Positions 22,991 to 35,476 of a DNA stretch of 64,000 nucleotides are shown piece by piece. The stretch is taken from contig JBBDHG010000019.1 in assembly GCA_037951165.1 (NCBI GenBank), forward strand, positions 5,046,001-5,110,000. Direction: 5' to 3'. Both the position numbers and the translations under genes were made by a program. The notes under the pieces are model-generated. The model made no database searches. It worked only from the letters and a program-made list of their open reading frames with translations, and was not told where the DNA came from. The DNA is from Lophius americanus (taxonomy: Eukaryota > Chordata > Actinopteri > Lophiiformes > Lophiidae). Numbering within the stretch: position 1 is the first letter of the stretch; every line of letters begins with the position of its first letter.

Positions 22991-23804
22991 TAGTTTTTCA
23001 CTTTACTTTTTTTGCTGTTGGTCATTTTCCTAGAAATTTAATGTTTCTTGATTAAATTCTGGCTTCACTGCCCCCAATAGCGTTTGGTTGTACTGCCAAA
23101 TTTCTCCAATTTTGTACAAATCTGTATGAACTTCCAAGATGTGTACAAATATGTACAAAATTATCTGCCCAATGTATATCTGTGCACATGGGGCAAACCT
23201 TCTCCGAATCACATAGGGATCATAAACCAGTGTACTTTGTTGCCAATCACAAGCCCTAATGAATAGGAAGGGTGATGTCAGGAAAGGGATCCGGTGTAAA
23301 ACCAACGCCAATCAATATTGTCGTTGTTGGATGGAAACCTTGTCTCTCCATTTTTCATTATTTTTAATTAGTACCATTGATCAGCTTCTATGTCTGTTCG
23401 TTGGTTTCGAGTAAACGACCAATGAAATGTATTTGAAAGACCATGTGACCAAATCTAGTTCCTCCATTGCATCAAACTATTTTGCTATCTTTACTCAAGA
23501 CACAGTGTATAAAATTTATGTTTTTGTTCATTAGGATGTGAGGAAAATCGTGATTCATACAGTTGGTGTATTCATCGCTTTCATCAAAATCTCCATCGGC
23601 ATGTGCAGCATTGCTGTTTAGACATAACCAATAGCGTTTTTTGCTGTTTCCTGAAAATGAACTGCTTTGGAGATACGTGGTTTGCGCCTGAAAGCAGAGA
23701 GATGCTGGACACATATCTGATTTCCAAACCAGATTGGTTGGGGCTCAGGTTATTAAATGCACTTACTTGTTATTGTTAGCCAGAAGTTTAGCAGCTTATG
23801 GATT
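22991..23804. other. No gene recognised
   Basis: No supported feature; open frames up to 93 codons on the minus strand match nothing I know. Confidence 0.5.
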
Positions 23805-23850
23805 GAAATAGATGATCTGCCGTGGCGACCCTGAAAAGAAGAAAGTACTC
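23805..23850 (+). repeat. RTE-type LINE 3' tail
   Basis: GATGATCTGCCGTGGCGACC followed by CTGAAAAGAAGAAAG matches the fish RTE-type tail (GATGATCCGCTGTGGCGACC then CCTAACGGGAGCAGCC). It is the opposite orientation of the tail at 12880. The body is not preserved upstream. Confidence 0.65.
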
Positions 23851-23877
23851 CACACAAACACCTCCCAACTGGCTTCT

Positions 23878-23900
23878 GAATGATATGATTGATATCATTC
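23878..23900. repeat. 9-bp hairpin, 5-nt loop
   Basis: GAATGATAT (23878-23886), loop GATTG, ATATCATTC (23892-23900); perfect pairing. Confidence 0.85.
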
Positions 23901-24465
23901 CTTGGTCAAATGTCTCTGTGGAAGTCATGAGTATTTATGACCTGCATCTCTGATGGAAACATGAAACCCGGGTGGCCACGCTAATTTTCGGTCCTTTTTC
24001 TAGTGGGATAATATGACACGTGTTGAAGTTCATGACCATGAATAATTTTCCTTTCATCTCTGTTCAAGCATTGCAAGAACATTGCCATTGTCAATGGCTT
24101 CCAGGCTACATTCTTCTTTCTCCAAATTTCTTTTTTTTTGACAATGAATCACAAAAGAAAGTAAACAGAAATACGCTCTTGCCTCCGGGCGGTAATGGTG
24201 ACTTTTCCCAAACCAAGGAATCTTCTCCTACATTACTTTAAGTATGGGAAACTCAACTGAAACAAAATTAATACATATGGCAATGGACTCTTTCCTTGTT
24301 TTGTTAATACAAAACACAATCTAGAGAACAATGCAGGTCCTCAAAAATACATTGGCTACTAAAAATGAGTACTGTATGAACATGTATGTATGTGTTTTTT
24401 CACTTTTTTTTCGCTTTTATTTTGGGGGTTTGCACAATATTCTCTGCATTAATCGAATGCAGTAC

Positions 24466-24485
24466 GTTACATTGTGCAATGTAAC
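24466..24485. repeat. 9-bp hairpin, 2-nt loop
   Basis: GTTACATTG (24466-24474), TG, CAATGTAAC (24477-24485); perfect. Confidence 0.9.
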
Positions 24486-25701
24486 TATTTCATAGTTTAA
24501 AACGGGGCACACTCGACCAACAGCACCAGACTGCGGAGTAGGTTTTGCTACCACTGCTGCCAGTATAGTCATGTGTAGTTCGAAACAAAAACAATTACTT
24601 TAAGGGGACATGAGTATGATTACAAGCTGCCCTTTGAGACTCAACAAGCAATTACAAATCAGTAAATAATAATTGCCATACCAGCTTGGTTGAAACGGTG
24701 TCCGTACTCCAGCCAAACACATCACTGGAAACAGAAATACCAGACTCACACACACATCAATCATTTACAATAGCTTTTAGGCACATTGTATAATATTTTG
24801 TTGTTTGTTGTATCTCTGTAACTCCCACATGCACATGTACAGAAATGCGCCCACACTTTATAAGTGTGGACCATATAAATATGCACTTTTTAGTGATCTA
24901 AGAAAAGCTGTGTTATAGCTTTATTGTTATAAAGATTGAATAAAGGTGCTAGATACCCATGCCTTTTTTTATGATGCTAGTTGTTGTATCTACACATTTC
25001 AACTGAATTTTATAAAATGCCCATTTTGCCCACTTTGCATACCAGTGAGCTCATTCGCTGCAATAGCCTCTCAAGTCCGTCAAACACTGCTTGGCTTGGG
25101 AGTCATGGATGGACTGATAAATTTGGTGATGTAACTCTGATTTTAATGATTACAAAACGAGAATGACTAATAGGGTTTACGTCATGCAATGCTTCTGATG
25201 TATAGATTACACGAGCAATAATTGGTGGGCAGTTGAGCTGAGAATGGCAGAGGACACACACAGTTATTGTCAAAGGTTAGATGCTGTGAACACCCAGAGG
25301 TTATGTTAATTCACTGCTCCAGACAACGTCAGAGGTGTTTGACCTGCTGACCACATCCTGTAAATCCCTAGTTTTAATCTGTATAATGGTAGTATGATCA
25401 AAATGAATCTTCTTGCATTTATGAAAGTAAAATTTTACGTAAAAAAAATGGTCATATTTGACACCAATAAGCAAGTTTTGAGTTTAACTTTTATTTTGTT
25501 GTTGTTCTTTCTTCTCTTTTTTAGTGTCTTGTTGCAATACTCCTTGATGTGAAGCATAGGGGATCAGTTTGTTAAAAACATCACACTGGAGCTGAGTGCC
25601 TTTTGAATAATATACCCAGTCATGCATATCATTATAACTAATGACAGATGAAGACAATACATTGATTATCTTGTAACAGTGGTGCACCCCCCTGAAAGAG
25701 A

Positions 25702-26370
25702 TTGGGGTGCCGGTCTTGTGGATGTTCCTTGCTTGCAGTGTTAATGACATTCCACAAGCGGTCTAAGGACGGACAACAGGTCAACCAGCAACAGGATGGG
25801 GTCATGGGTGCCCAAGGATCATCTTATGTGCGTGGGAAGTGAAAGCTAATATGAGCTGATTATCGTTGCTCAGCCAAAGAGTAATCAGCATGCTTATCTC
25901 CCCTTCTGCCAAAAGTACCCAAACCGTGAACCATAGGAGGAGATGGCCTATTGTGAAAAATCATGTTTTCTGTTACATCAGTTTAATGGCCAGGTTTCTG
26001 CATGCTGCTCACCAGGAGTAGAGATCGCACAAGGAAGCACTATGTTGACAAACGCAAGCTTAAGGAGGCAGGGAAAGATTTTTCCTAGGAATTGCGTGGA
26101 TGTTATATTGACAAATACCTTTCTTCTAAAAATTGCACACAACTTTATGTAAACAATATTCTCTAATGACATTTACCTCGTTTTGACTTGGCCTCCAAAT
26201 CCCCAGCTCTTAATTTAATCGAACATCTGAGGGCTGCAAATACAAATCTGATCCATGAAGGGTGTTGGCTACACATTGATACCATACTTAGGTCTTGATG
26301 GTCGAAGCTCTTTTACTGGCAACCTACACATCACGAGGCACGTGGTTGTAATGTTATCGCTGATTTGTGT
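25702..26370 (+). pseudogene. Tc1/mariner remnant (family A), transposase 3' two-thirds
   Basis: Colinear with the CACTGATC-type Tc1/mariner transposase gene. GCCGGTCTTGTGGATGTTCC and GCGGTCTAAGGACGGACAAC lie in the DNA-binding domain. GGGTCATGGGTGCCCAAGGA is the GRP-like hinge. TTGTGAAAAATCATGTTTTC is the start of the catalytic core, normally SDESRF. TTGACTTGGCCTCCAAATCC corresponds to the DWP-xSPDLNPIEHLW motif, its strongest match. The right end GTGGTTGTAATGTTATCGCT is the terminal repeat. Many frameshifts, and the catalytic SDE is damaged. The 5' end is missing. Confidence 0.88.
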
Positions 26371-26519
26371 TTACACATCTTTCTCCCTCATTTAGTCGTT
26401 GGTGGGTTTTGAGCTATGACCTTATTGTGAAAGCGGTCTTGATCCATGGGTCATCTCAGGGATTTAAATGTGAAAGGGTTAGGGCTTACGTTGCACAGTC
26501 AACATCGACTTGACTGTCA

Positions 26520-26556
26520 CGCATCTTCAAGCGATAGAGTATCGCTTGAAGATGCG
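26520..26556. repeat. Perfect 17-bp hairpin, 3-nt loop
   Basis: CGCATCTTCAAGCGATA (26520-26536), loop GAG, TATCGCTTGAAGATGCG (26540-26556). It falls within an 86-codon frame, where it creates the peptide THLQAIEYRLKMR; nothing suggests the frame is used. Confidence 0.97.
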
Positions 26557-27494
26557 GGACTTTGCTCAGATCCCTAGTTGGGCCAACCCTATCATCATAG
26601 CCTTTAGTAAATCAACCCTGATTTGCTTGATAGACCAAACTGGTCTTATGGATGAGAGGTTGGTATGTTACCACTACTATGTGGGAAATGCTGCTAACAG
26701 CCAAGACATGATCACACATGTTAAGCTGAGAGGCAAAAGCTTAAGCCTAAGCTCCATCTGTACTGATTGATAGCATCAGAGGGTATGGCCTTTTGACCTC
26801 AGGTTAAACTTTGTGTATTTTGAACATACATCTGAGTGACAGGTTGTCAACAGATTTTCAGTATTGTTATATTTCAGAAGGGTTGTAGGTCCTTTAGTTC
26901 ATGTTGTTCATTATGTTGGAAAGGTCAATATTAGGAATGGAACTGAATGTCAGGAAAAGGTGAAAAGGTCACAATTGAAACCATAATACGATGTGCTGTT
27001 TGTGAAAAGCTGAGGTTTAAGTAGTAAGAATGCTACACTGAGAAAAACACGTCATTATTAAGAAATAAGGAAGAAACAGAAGTAGAAAATCTGAAATAAT
27101 GTTTCGGTTGGAACAGTGTTCTGCACATGTTTGTGTAATTACAGTTTATATAGGATGACAAGTAGAGTTGTAAAACTGTACCGTTATCAATATGGGCTAA
27201 AATTGAGTGCTGAGGAAGGTGCACACCGCCAAAAGCAGGTCTATTCATGGATGCGATGAAGCACGTACTATGCTGAGCTGAATTTATGCATGCACATAAA
27301 ATGAATCATCAATTAATCTTTACAGATGATGTTAGCATGTGTCTTCTCTATACCTGAAACCTCTCAGTTCCAATTTGTCATTTCTATTGTTCTGGCATGT
27401 AGCATGAGCACGCAGGTACCGTGCATAACGCAACCACGTAGAGCCAGGCTATTGTTATGCTCTATTCTGTGCCAGAACGCAGCATTCCATTTTA

Positions 27495-27645
27495 CTCATC
27501 CAGAAGAGGAGGAGGATGAGGAGGAGGAGCTGGGGAGGGCAGCTGAAGAGGCTTATGTTGATATGAGGAGGAGGAGATGAGGGGAACGTAAAGAAAAACA
27601 CAATAATGTAGAGACAAAGGAGGTGGAGGAAGAGGAAAAGATGTC
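27495..27645. repeat. GAG/GAGGA-rich low-complexity tract
   Basis: Two purine-rich blocks (27501-27580 and 27615-27645) of impure GAG units. They produce an acidic frame on plus and a Pro-rich frame on minus, neither of which is evidence of a gene. Confidence 0.9.
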
Positions 27646-28424
27646 ATGCATGACGTGTTTATCTGGGTCATTATCATATCTTCATTCTCGCCAGCCTCCG
27701 TTTCTGCCCCTTCTGCCCCTTCCTCTCACTCTGGTCCCATCTTCCTATATTGTTCATCCAATAGACACTGCAGCACGTGGCCTTTTCCAGTCTGCTTGCT
27801 GGCTCCGATTCTAATGGCTGCCCATGAAAGTTTAAATATCCTGAATGGCTCCATAATTTAATTATTATCTTTCAGCAGACATGCTGCTCATAATTTTTTT
27901 TTTAAGTATACTTCTATCTTGTTGAAAAAGAATCAGAAAGTTCGAGTGATAGTGGGTGTTGTTTAAAAAATAATGCAAAATTTATTTAAGAACAAATTAG
28001 GAACACGCTGAAATACCAGCATATGTGTTTGCAGCTTTATGTGTGCACCATCTGTGGGAGTTGATCCGAGCCCTGCTGTCCTCTGGGAGAAAAGATAGGA
28101 CACATTTGAAAGTGTGTGAACATTTCTCTACACTTATCTCTTTAAGCTTTTTAAATATAAATTACAAGTGTCCGGAGTGAATAATTTTAAGATACATATA
28201 AAAGTACATAAAATTACAAAATGTATGTTGTAAGTGTAAGGAAGGCCACAAAGCAGGTGTGACCTTCAGGAAAGTCCAGTTACTTTGTTGTCTGTTAAGA
28301 AAGTAATGTGTTGGGGTTTTTTTTAATTTCTTTTAATTTTGTTGCTTAAGTTAGAGGTTAGATTTTGTGAATAATACTCATTTTACACATCTCTATAACC
28401 CCAAATTTTGAGGAAGTTATGGTG

Positions 28425-28765
28425 TTGTCATTGCTGCTGGATCTGCGGAACAGTTTATATAAACGTGATAACTTGAAAATTGTTTCATGCGATGTTGGGC
28501 CATGATTTTGTAACAGTTGGTCCGATTTAGTCCAAATTCAGTGTATGTGAATGAACAGGAGGAGATATATTTTATAAATATCCTATTTTACTTTATATAT
28601 CATATTTTACTCACTATGGGTGATTTTTTTTAAGAAAAACACAGTTTTCAGACATAACTTCATATTTAATTTGAAGAGTTCAAACGGGGAGGTTGCTTTT
28701 ATAACGCAGGAGATTGATGGCTTTTAGGTATACATCCTTGACGTTGGGGATGGCAGCTTAGGTCT
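28425..28765 (+). repeat. Unnamed dispersed repeat family R, copy 4
   Basis: Contains GTTGGTCCGATTTAGTCCAA, then TCAGACATAACTTCATATTT, AGTTCAAACGGGGAGGTTGC and TAGGTATACATCCTTGACG. These are in the same order as copies 3 and 5 (GGTCCAATTTAGTCC; TCAGACATCATTTTC; GCTTGTACAACACAG; GGATATATGCCTCCTG). Non-coding. Confidence 0.65.
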
Positions 28766-28810
28766 AGTTTTTCAAGGGGCCCCGTATTTCTAGAGTGCAA
28801 ATAGTGTCCC

Positions 28811-28818
28811 TGACGTCA
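28811..28818. promoter_or_regulatory. CRE octamer
   Basis: TGACGTCA, the full cAMP-response-element palindrome. One 8-mer is expected by chance about every 65 kb, so functional status is unknown. Confidence 0.25.
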
Positions 28819-29159
28819 CTCCATCCTCGGTGCATATCACATATCAAGGCAAAGATATCGACCCTGCACAACCTCAGTCACACAAGTCTAATAAATGAGG
28901 GAGACGTGGGGAAATGACACAGACATGAAATGCAACGATAATAATTGCAGCTAAAACTATAGCCTGATTGCACTAAATCTTAATTATAATAATGTCTGGA
29001 ATAATAATTTTCATAATATTAATGGGTAATAATAATAAATGGGCACGAACGCAGGTCCAGCGTTTGTGGGACCCTGATCTGTGGGACCCTGCAGGATGAA
29101 AAAAAAGCATCAAGGGATAAGAATGTGCTTAGAATGGGGGGTTGGGTGGAGAAAGTAGC

Positions 29160-29184
29160 TCAGTGCATCATGGGAAGTCCAGTA
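29160..29184 (-). promoter_or_regulatory. SBS (ZNF143/Staf)-like motif
   Basis: On the minus strand, GGACTTCCCATGATGCACTG resembles the ACTACAATTCCCAGCATGC family. It is the second such site in the window and, like that at 1276, has no promoter context. Confidence 0.3.
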
Positions 29185-30112
29185 GCAGTCTAAACCTATA
29201 AACTCCTCTGTGAAGGGTTTGCATGCGTATTTATAGCCTTATATAATGTATGCTACACATCCAACATTGATGTGTTGAGACTGAAAGACAGCTGAGTTAA
29301 TTGGAATGTAATCACAGTTGATTGGTCAAGTGGACGAATACTCCAATTGTCTAAGCTATACCCAGCCAGTATTCAGGAGAAAAATGGTTGTAGAACACAG
29401 CAGTGACGGCTGAGTTTCTGTTTGCAATCTGATTAAATATAAGCTAGAACACAGCCCGACTTGAATCAGATCTGGATTTCGGAGTGCAAGTGTAATGGAT
29501 TCCAGGAGGGGGAGAGCTCCAGAGAGAATTCTATGACTGTGCATTTCAGAGATAATTATAAATAGGAAGAGGGAATGGTGTGAGTAACGCTTCAAAAATC
29601 TGTACGCTGAGCAAAAGTAGACCCAGGTCCGCACTGCTTCTCTCTCTCTTTCCCTCTTCAGCGTTTTCCTGGATGGGGTGCGAAGGCCCAAGGGTGCCGG
29701 TCTTAATTACTGAGGAGAGATGCAGAGCCTGAACACCTGGCCTTACTTCTCAGTGTGATTCACTCTGGGATCATTTCTCACCCTATGGTTTTGCACGACT
29801 AGCACTCAGCTCTCTAATAAAGTGTAGTGCACGTGTGCTCTGATTGTCAAACCTATGTGTTTGTCATGTGGTAAAGATCATTTGCTCCTCCCCCTGCTTT
29901 AGGAAGAATTTCCCCACGTCCCGAATCAACAGCCTCAACTAGCTGGCACATGGTACATGCACGTTAACATCTGTTTTAGTTGCTTTGCTTCCACTTTTCG
30001 AGTTTATATCTAAACTGATAATGAGCTCTTCGTGGGCCCATGTCAGTTGATTGGACCAATAATTAAGTGTTTATCGCTCACAGTTGCCAACAAATATAGC
30101 TCACAAGTTTGT

Positions 30113-30165
30113 AAGATAAACTTCTATTGATCCCTGCTGGGTTATTCCCTAAAGGGTGCAGATGT
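30113..30165 (+). repeat. LINE/SINE 3'-tail-like fragment
   Basis: AAGATAAACTTCTATTGATC then CCTGCTGGGTTATTCC resembles GATAAACTTTATTGATCCC followed by a GGGGAAATTCC stretch, a tail shared by many fish non-LTR insertions. Short. Confidence 0.5.
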
Positions 30166-33100
30166 ACATGGATAGTGTGCCAATTAAGGTAAAGGTTACT
30201 GTTATGCAACTTTAACATATAGAAGTTATATGTTCCAATCCGGGTGGGCTAACATTATAAAATCGATCCTCTCTTTAGCAGTCATAAATGTTGGTGTATA
30301 ATAGAATAGTAGGGAGATGTTATCCACCAACTAGTGAAGGAATGAGTTCATAAAAATTGGTATCAATCAAACAAGCTTTCAATTTATAGACTGTGGCAAG
30401 TCGGTGGCAAAAATTAGTCCATCAGATAAAATGCTCCAGTCTGCATAACACCGGCGGAGGTTCGAGTATAGTGCTTTGTCACATACATTGAATTCAGCAG
30501 GGGAATGGGTTTCTCTGAACATCAATGGAGCCTAAACAAGAAGATGTATTTGCACCTACATTATTTCATATAGAAAATGGCCAAATGGCCAAACATTACA
30601 TGGAGGCACAACATGGGAGTGATTCAACCACTGAGAGTGTTGGGTATTGAGGTCATTAGCTCTGATGCTAAGCAAGGGGACAAAATTGAATCGCCTCAAG
30701 AAAACATCAGCATATTGGACCACTGAAGAGCACCTGATATATTGGTCTCAATCAAGATTTTGACCTCTCGTCTTTCTTTTAAAAACTTTTTAATTTCTGT
30801 GTTTTGTTGATTGTGTTTCCATCGTTGTTTGCTGTTTACTACATCTAAGACAAATCTTTCAAAGATAAACAGCCCGTCTGACATTGCGTGTTTTAATCAA
30901 AGTGATGCCTCTAGAGGTCAGAGAGAGAATTACCATATACCCAACGTTGGCCCAGCGGCTAGGAACAATTTTACTGGAAAAAATGTCTCCAGTCCATAGG
31001 AAGATTTTTACGTTTCAAACTACCTTCGGTTCCTGGACATGGATTTTTCTTGCTATATTTTTTATCATAATCTTGCTCTCTCCTTTGTTACCCAACACTC
31101 AAATTGATGGGTCGGCAGTGACTGGCCAAATGAATGCTGTTCCCCCGGGCTTTCATTTAGTATCCTGTCCCTGCTGACCATGTGATATCTGGTCTATTCC
31201 CTCCACAAATAAGCTTGTACAACCGGTAAGGGTCCACTAAATGTATTCTTTTATTCCTTGGAGAGCAGTTTGGATGACTTTTTTTACTAGCATTTGCCTC
31301 AGATGTCTTATTTTTTACCAGCTAGAGTCAGGATTTTGTCCCGCCACAAATTAGTAGTTCAATGGTAAAGAAAAGTTTGATGAAGCTGCTGTTAATTTGT
31401 ATTGCGGCTAATTTTGGGTCAATAAACTGCATATTCAACAACCACCTAAGGCAAATACCGTTGTCCCTTGATATTTTGTCTTTCGTTTTGATGAGGATGA
31501 TGTTCTTTGCTGAAAGACAAAGAAAGCTACACCTTGAAATTTGCTTTAATTATGTTACTGAAGATCTTGCTAATAAGATCCCAGAACGAAGCAGTCACAG
31601 GATGAAGATTTCGTCTGGGCTCAATTTCACTCCTATTTTGTCTGCGTAGCTGGCATTGGCACGAAACCCTTCTACTTCTCCTGTCTTCTCTCGATATAAA
31701 TCTCCCTACTTCCTTCTCAACACAATACCAAACTGCAGATGCACAGCGTTTTAAACGTCTGCTTCCTCTCCAATTAGTGTTGGTTTTTGACAACCTCACA
31801 TTTATCCATATCAATATGTTATCTCTCCGCTACCTTGTTCTTGTACTCTATCATCATTCCTCCATTCCGTTCTCTGCTCCTCTGCAGGAATTTCCCTCCT
31901 CATCACTCTCATCTCTCCTCTTTATCTCCCTCCTCCCTCGCTTATCCCCTTTCTCTTATCGGTTTTACCTTCCGATAACCCTCCCTGCTCTCACTTCCAG
32001 TTCTCCCTCTCATCATATCAAGGCTGATGGTGCACCTATTGAATACTTATCAGAGTATGTCTCCCCGGCTGCTGGGTTGAATGCTGAACAAATATTGTAT
32101 GTGTGTGTGCTCGTGTGTGTGTCTTCACGTGTGTGCTGCAGACGGATCAGGAGCTTGACCGACAAGGCGTATGGTAATAAATGACACCCCATGCTAGCTG
32201 ACGTATGAACGCACAGGGCCGAGGAATGGAACCTATCATAGCAGATAAACACTGACATGACACGCATCTTGTGTGAGCGACCCCGCCCCCGAATCTGAAA
32301 AAAATATTTCTGATTTTCTTATCACGCACAAATTTGCTGCAATTTCCAAAACTTGATCTTTTATGCATTTTGCTTCAAACCGAGGTCACAAGTCGATGCT
32401 CGTACCACAAACATGGTTGTGAATGTGTAGTGCACATACTTGTATATGTATCACTAGCTGCAGCACAGCTGTGATGGATGGAGTCCTGGGCTGCTCTTCT
32501 TGGGCATTTGTCAGGCAGAGAGCTGGAGCTGGCCACCTGGGATGATGCGCACGCTGGAGGTTGAAGGCCAGGACAGACACTGAGTGGGTGCGAGACTCTA
32601 AGGTGCTGGTGTCCCTGCATGCTGCTGTTTGTGTTAGGAGAAACCTTGTATGTCTTCAATCGATTAAATAGGGTTTTCAATTTATTTTTATTTATTTTAG
32701 CATGTCACAAAGTTTTTCTGCGGCCCTTTCATCCTCCCACCATGTTGCACTGCCCATTAATCAGACATGCTTCAGCTGAGAGGAATTTATCGGCATAGTT
32801 GAATTTTGAATTTGTTGTAATTGGTGTCTCTAAAGGTATTAATCCAGATTTACTGGAGTGGAAATGCTAGAATGTTTTTCTCTTCAATCTTTACTCCAAG
32901 TTGTTTTACGTCGCTTAAATCAATTTTCCCAATATTTTCTCCTGAAAAGGAAACAAATATGTTTTGTATGTCGTTATTTGACCGTTTTCGGTGAAATACA
33001 AGCCGAACTATGTTGAAAAAAATAGCTCAGCCGAATCTGCACATATCAGTTTCCTTAATAAAATACTTTCAGAAATCCATCCATCTTGCAAAAGCCAGGA

Positions 33101-35125
33101 AATATAAATCATGCAATGTACAAATGCAATCTAGGATTGGCAGACTTAGAGTTTGAACCCACGTGTGACCGTTATTGGAGTGAATTCGAATGACATAAAA
33201 GATGAGGCGTGACTCAAACCTTTCAAAATAATATGCTCAACCCATTATCCAAAATGTTAATTTTTGAGATTCCTGCTTGCTCGTTCTCCAATCTGCTCAC
33301 ATGAACTGATTGTTAAACAAAAGCTCGGGAACAAAATGCTGGCGGAAATTTTTCCAAATTTTCCAGATAGTTATAGAAATGATGGAGAGATACAAATAAC
33401 TGTGTTCTCTCTCTTTTGTTCCTCTAATGTCTATAACCCACATGGCTTCAAATTGAATTATTACTGCTTTTACTTATGAAAAGCAAAAACACGATTCAAG
33501 GATTTTCTGTCTGTCATGATTATTTACCGGCAGCCAACAACCACAGCTCCCACTAGGCTTCGGCAGAGATGAGAGACAGACAACATGAAGCGATAATCAA
33601 GGGGATGGGTAATGTAAACACATAATAATATATTACTTTTTCCCATAAACCGCAGGGGATAGCAGAGAGTAAAGTAGAGTAGAGTTTTTTTTATTTTTTT
33701 CAGATGTGTTGATGTTGCTTGTTTGCATTTAAAGGGGGATTTTAAGTCCATCAATATGGCTTCAGGTCTTCATCAGTTTATTCTCAGCACATTTGCTTTG
33801 ATTAGTGAAATGCCAGACGACCAACTCAAACAAACATATTATAAAGATGTTGTTGGTGGGAAAGACATGACAGCGCTGACAAAGCTCAAATAAACTTGTC
33901 TCAAACGTTGCACCTTCTTGTTCGGGCTGATGTGACCAGGTGGCTACAGTGTTATAAAAGCACCTCTCACATCGACATGCCAAAAATCTCACACTTTAAT
34001 GCAACCTGACTACAAGCTTTTCGGATCCACTCTCGCTTTTTACACCTTTAACTGACCAGCTGACAGTGTTTTTTAACACACAGCCTGTCAAGACCAACCC
34101 TACCCACTCAATATAAGTTTTCTGCATCACTTCGCCAACCAGGGCTTTGTGTTTGGGTGAAAATGTAAACGTGAGGCTGTGGAGAGCCCATCACACGAAC
34201 AAACACAGATACTCGGGATGGAGAGCAAACACTGCAGAGAAATGCACTGTCAGTTTGGTTTCCTGCTTGAATTTTGTTGATGGTGGATATTGCACTAACA
34301 AGCCTCACAACTGGAAAAGGCATTTCTGCCATTTCAGATCTGAACTCACGCACGCTGACACGTGTAGAGTTGAAAGATAGTTGCTGACATGTGTGGATGA
34401 ACTGGCAAAGACAATAAACTCAAAGACATCCATAGACTGTACCTGAATAATTCTATTGAAAAGTTGGAACATTTTAAAAATTGGACGGATTTTCGTGGCA
34501 ACCTGAACATAAAAGATTCTGATGTACTCAATACAATGAAGAACCTTGCTTAAGAATCATGTAAAGGTTGTTTGGTAGTTATTTAGATTAATTTAATTAG
34601 TGTATTGTACTCCCTAAGAAAATCTACACGTTGCTAAGTATACCCAGCCCCAGACACAATTCATTATATATACATACATAAATATCGTAATTAAATATAT
34701 GAGCCAAAACTACCAAGAAATCCAATTTTTCTTTGTTTTATTTAATTTTTTAACAATTATTTATCCTCTAATACAAAGACAAATATGTGGCAGTTAGAAA
34801 AAAGAATTGGCCCCAATTGGCTGCGTTTGTTGTAAAATTGTTTTCATTTTCATGCAACAGAGCACCAGGCTAATTAGTTGCCTCTGAAGGAACCATTGTG
34901 GACCTATCTGATTTAACAAAGTGAAAGCGGTTCAATTCTTCTGCAAACAGCATGTTCCATTCTTTTTACCTTTCCTAAGAAAATATGTTGAGGGGCAATA
35001 ATCACGTTGCTTACCAGGAATAAATATTATAAAATAATAAAAATTAAATAATGATCTTTAATATTTATACTACAAATAACTGAATAATGACTAACACATT
35101 ATAATAGGTTAAAGTATCTAGTTAG
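30166..35125. other. No gene recognised (5 kb)
   Basis: No exon, RNA gene or named repeat is supported. Positions 31640-32000 are pyrimidine-rich. A 95-codon frame at 31362 begins with a hydrophobic stretch (KSLMKLLLICIAANFG) resembling a signal peptide but matches no family. Positions 32400-32630 are relatively GC-rich with no repeat hallmark. A B-box-like GAGTTTGAACCC occurs near 33151 without a recognisable SINE. Confidence 0.5.
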
Positions 35126-35476
35126 GAAAATTGGTAGAGGATATGTATGAGAGGAGTATAAGAGTGGTGGGGTGTGCGGTAGGAGTGACGGATGGGTTCA
35201 AAGTGAGGTGGAACTGCATCAAGGATTGGCTCTCAGCCCCTTCTCGTTTACTATAGGGATGACGGTTAGTAAACGATGCAAGAGAGATTGACAGAAGGGG
35301 CCAGGCAGGAGTCTGTTCGTAGATGATAAGGAGATCTGGGGTGATAGCAGGGAACAGGTGGAAGTTTGTGCTGGACAGAAAAGGAACATTGAGGGATATT
35401 GAGGTCTGTGGATACATTGGTAGAAGTATGCTGGAGATGGAGCTGCAGGCAGGAGGAATTGGGACAGAACATTAAG
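35126..35476 (+). pseudogene. RTE-like LINE reverse-transcriptase fragment
   Basis: GTAGAGGATATGTATGAGAG, then GGTGGGGTGTGCGGTAGGAG, TGACGGATGGGTTCAAAGTG, GCATCAAGGATTGGCTCTC and AGCCCCTTCTCGTTTAC follow the coding order of the fish RTE-type reverse transcriptase. That order is a DMYE-S-VRCAVGVTDGF block, then LHQGSALSPFLF. The following TTCGTAGATGATAAGGAG is the damaged FADD catalytic box, and GAGCAGGGAACAGGTGG-like sequence encodes SREQVE. Indels break the frame. The endonuclease, remaining RT and 3' tail are absent. Confidence 0.85.

Larger units (their letters stand above)
23851..25701. other. No gene recognised
   Basis: AT-rich; contains two small hairpins (23878-23900 and 24466-24485) and no recognised coding sequence. 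Confidence 0.5.
26371..28424. other. No gene recognised
   Basis: No family is recognised in open frames up to 86 codons. Includes a hairpin (26520) and GA-rich tracts (27495-27645). Positions 27790-27900 lack repeat hallmarks and could be tested for conservation. Confidence 0.5.
28766..30112. other. No gene recognised
   Basis: No exon or repeat family is recognised. Contains a CRE-type octamer (28811), an 11-base direct repeat GTGGGACCCTG (29066 and 29081) and an SBS-like motif near 29167. Confidence 0.5.

Noticed and set aside
26510..26770. 86-codon frame beside the Tc1 remnant
   Set aside because: It begins inside a young hairpin and lies outside the transposon; no match.
27326..27580. 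Acidic 84-codon frame
   Set aside because: The glutamate-rich end is the GAG low-complexity tract.
31362..31649. 95-codon frame with signal-peptide-like start
   Set aside because: No homologous family, splice context or repeated motif is visible; the hydrophobic start is explained by T-rich sequence.
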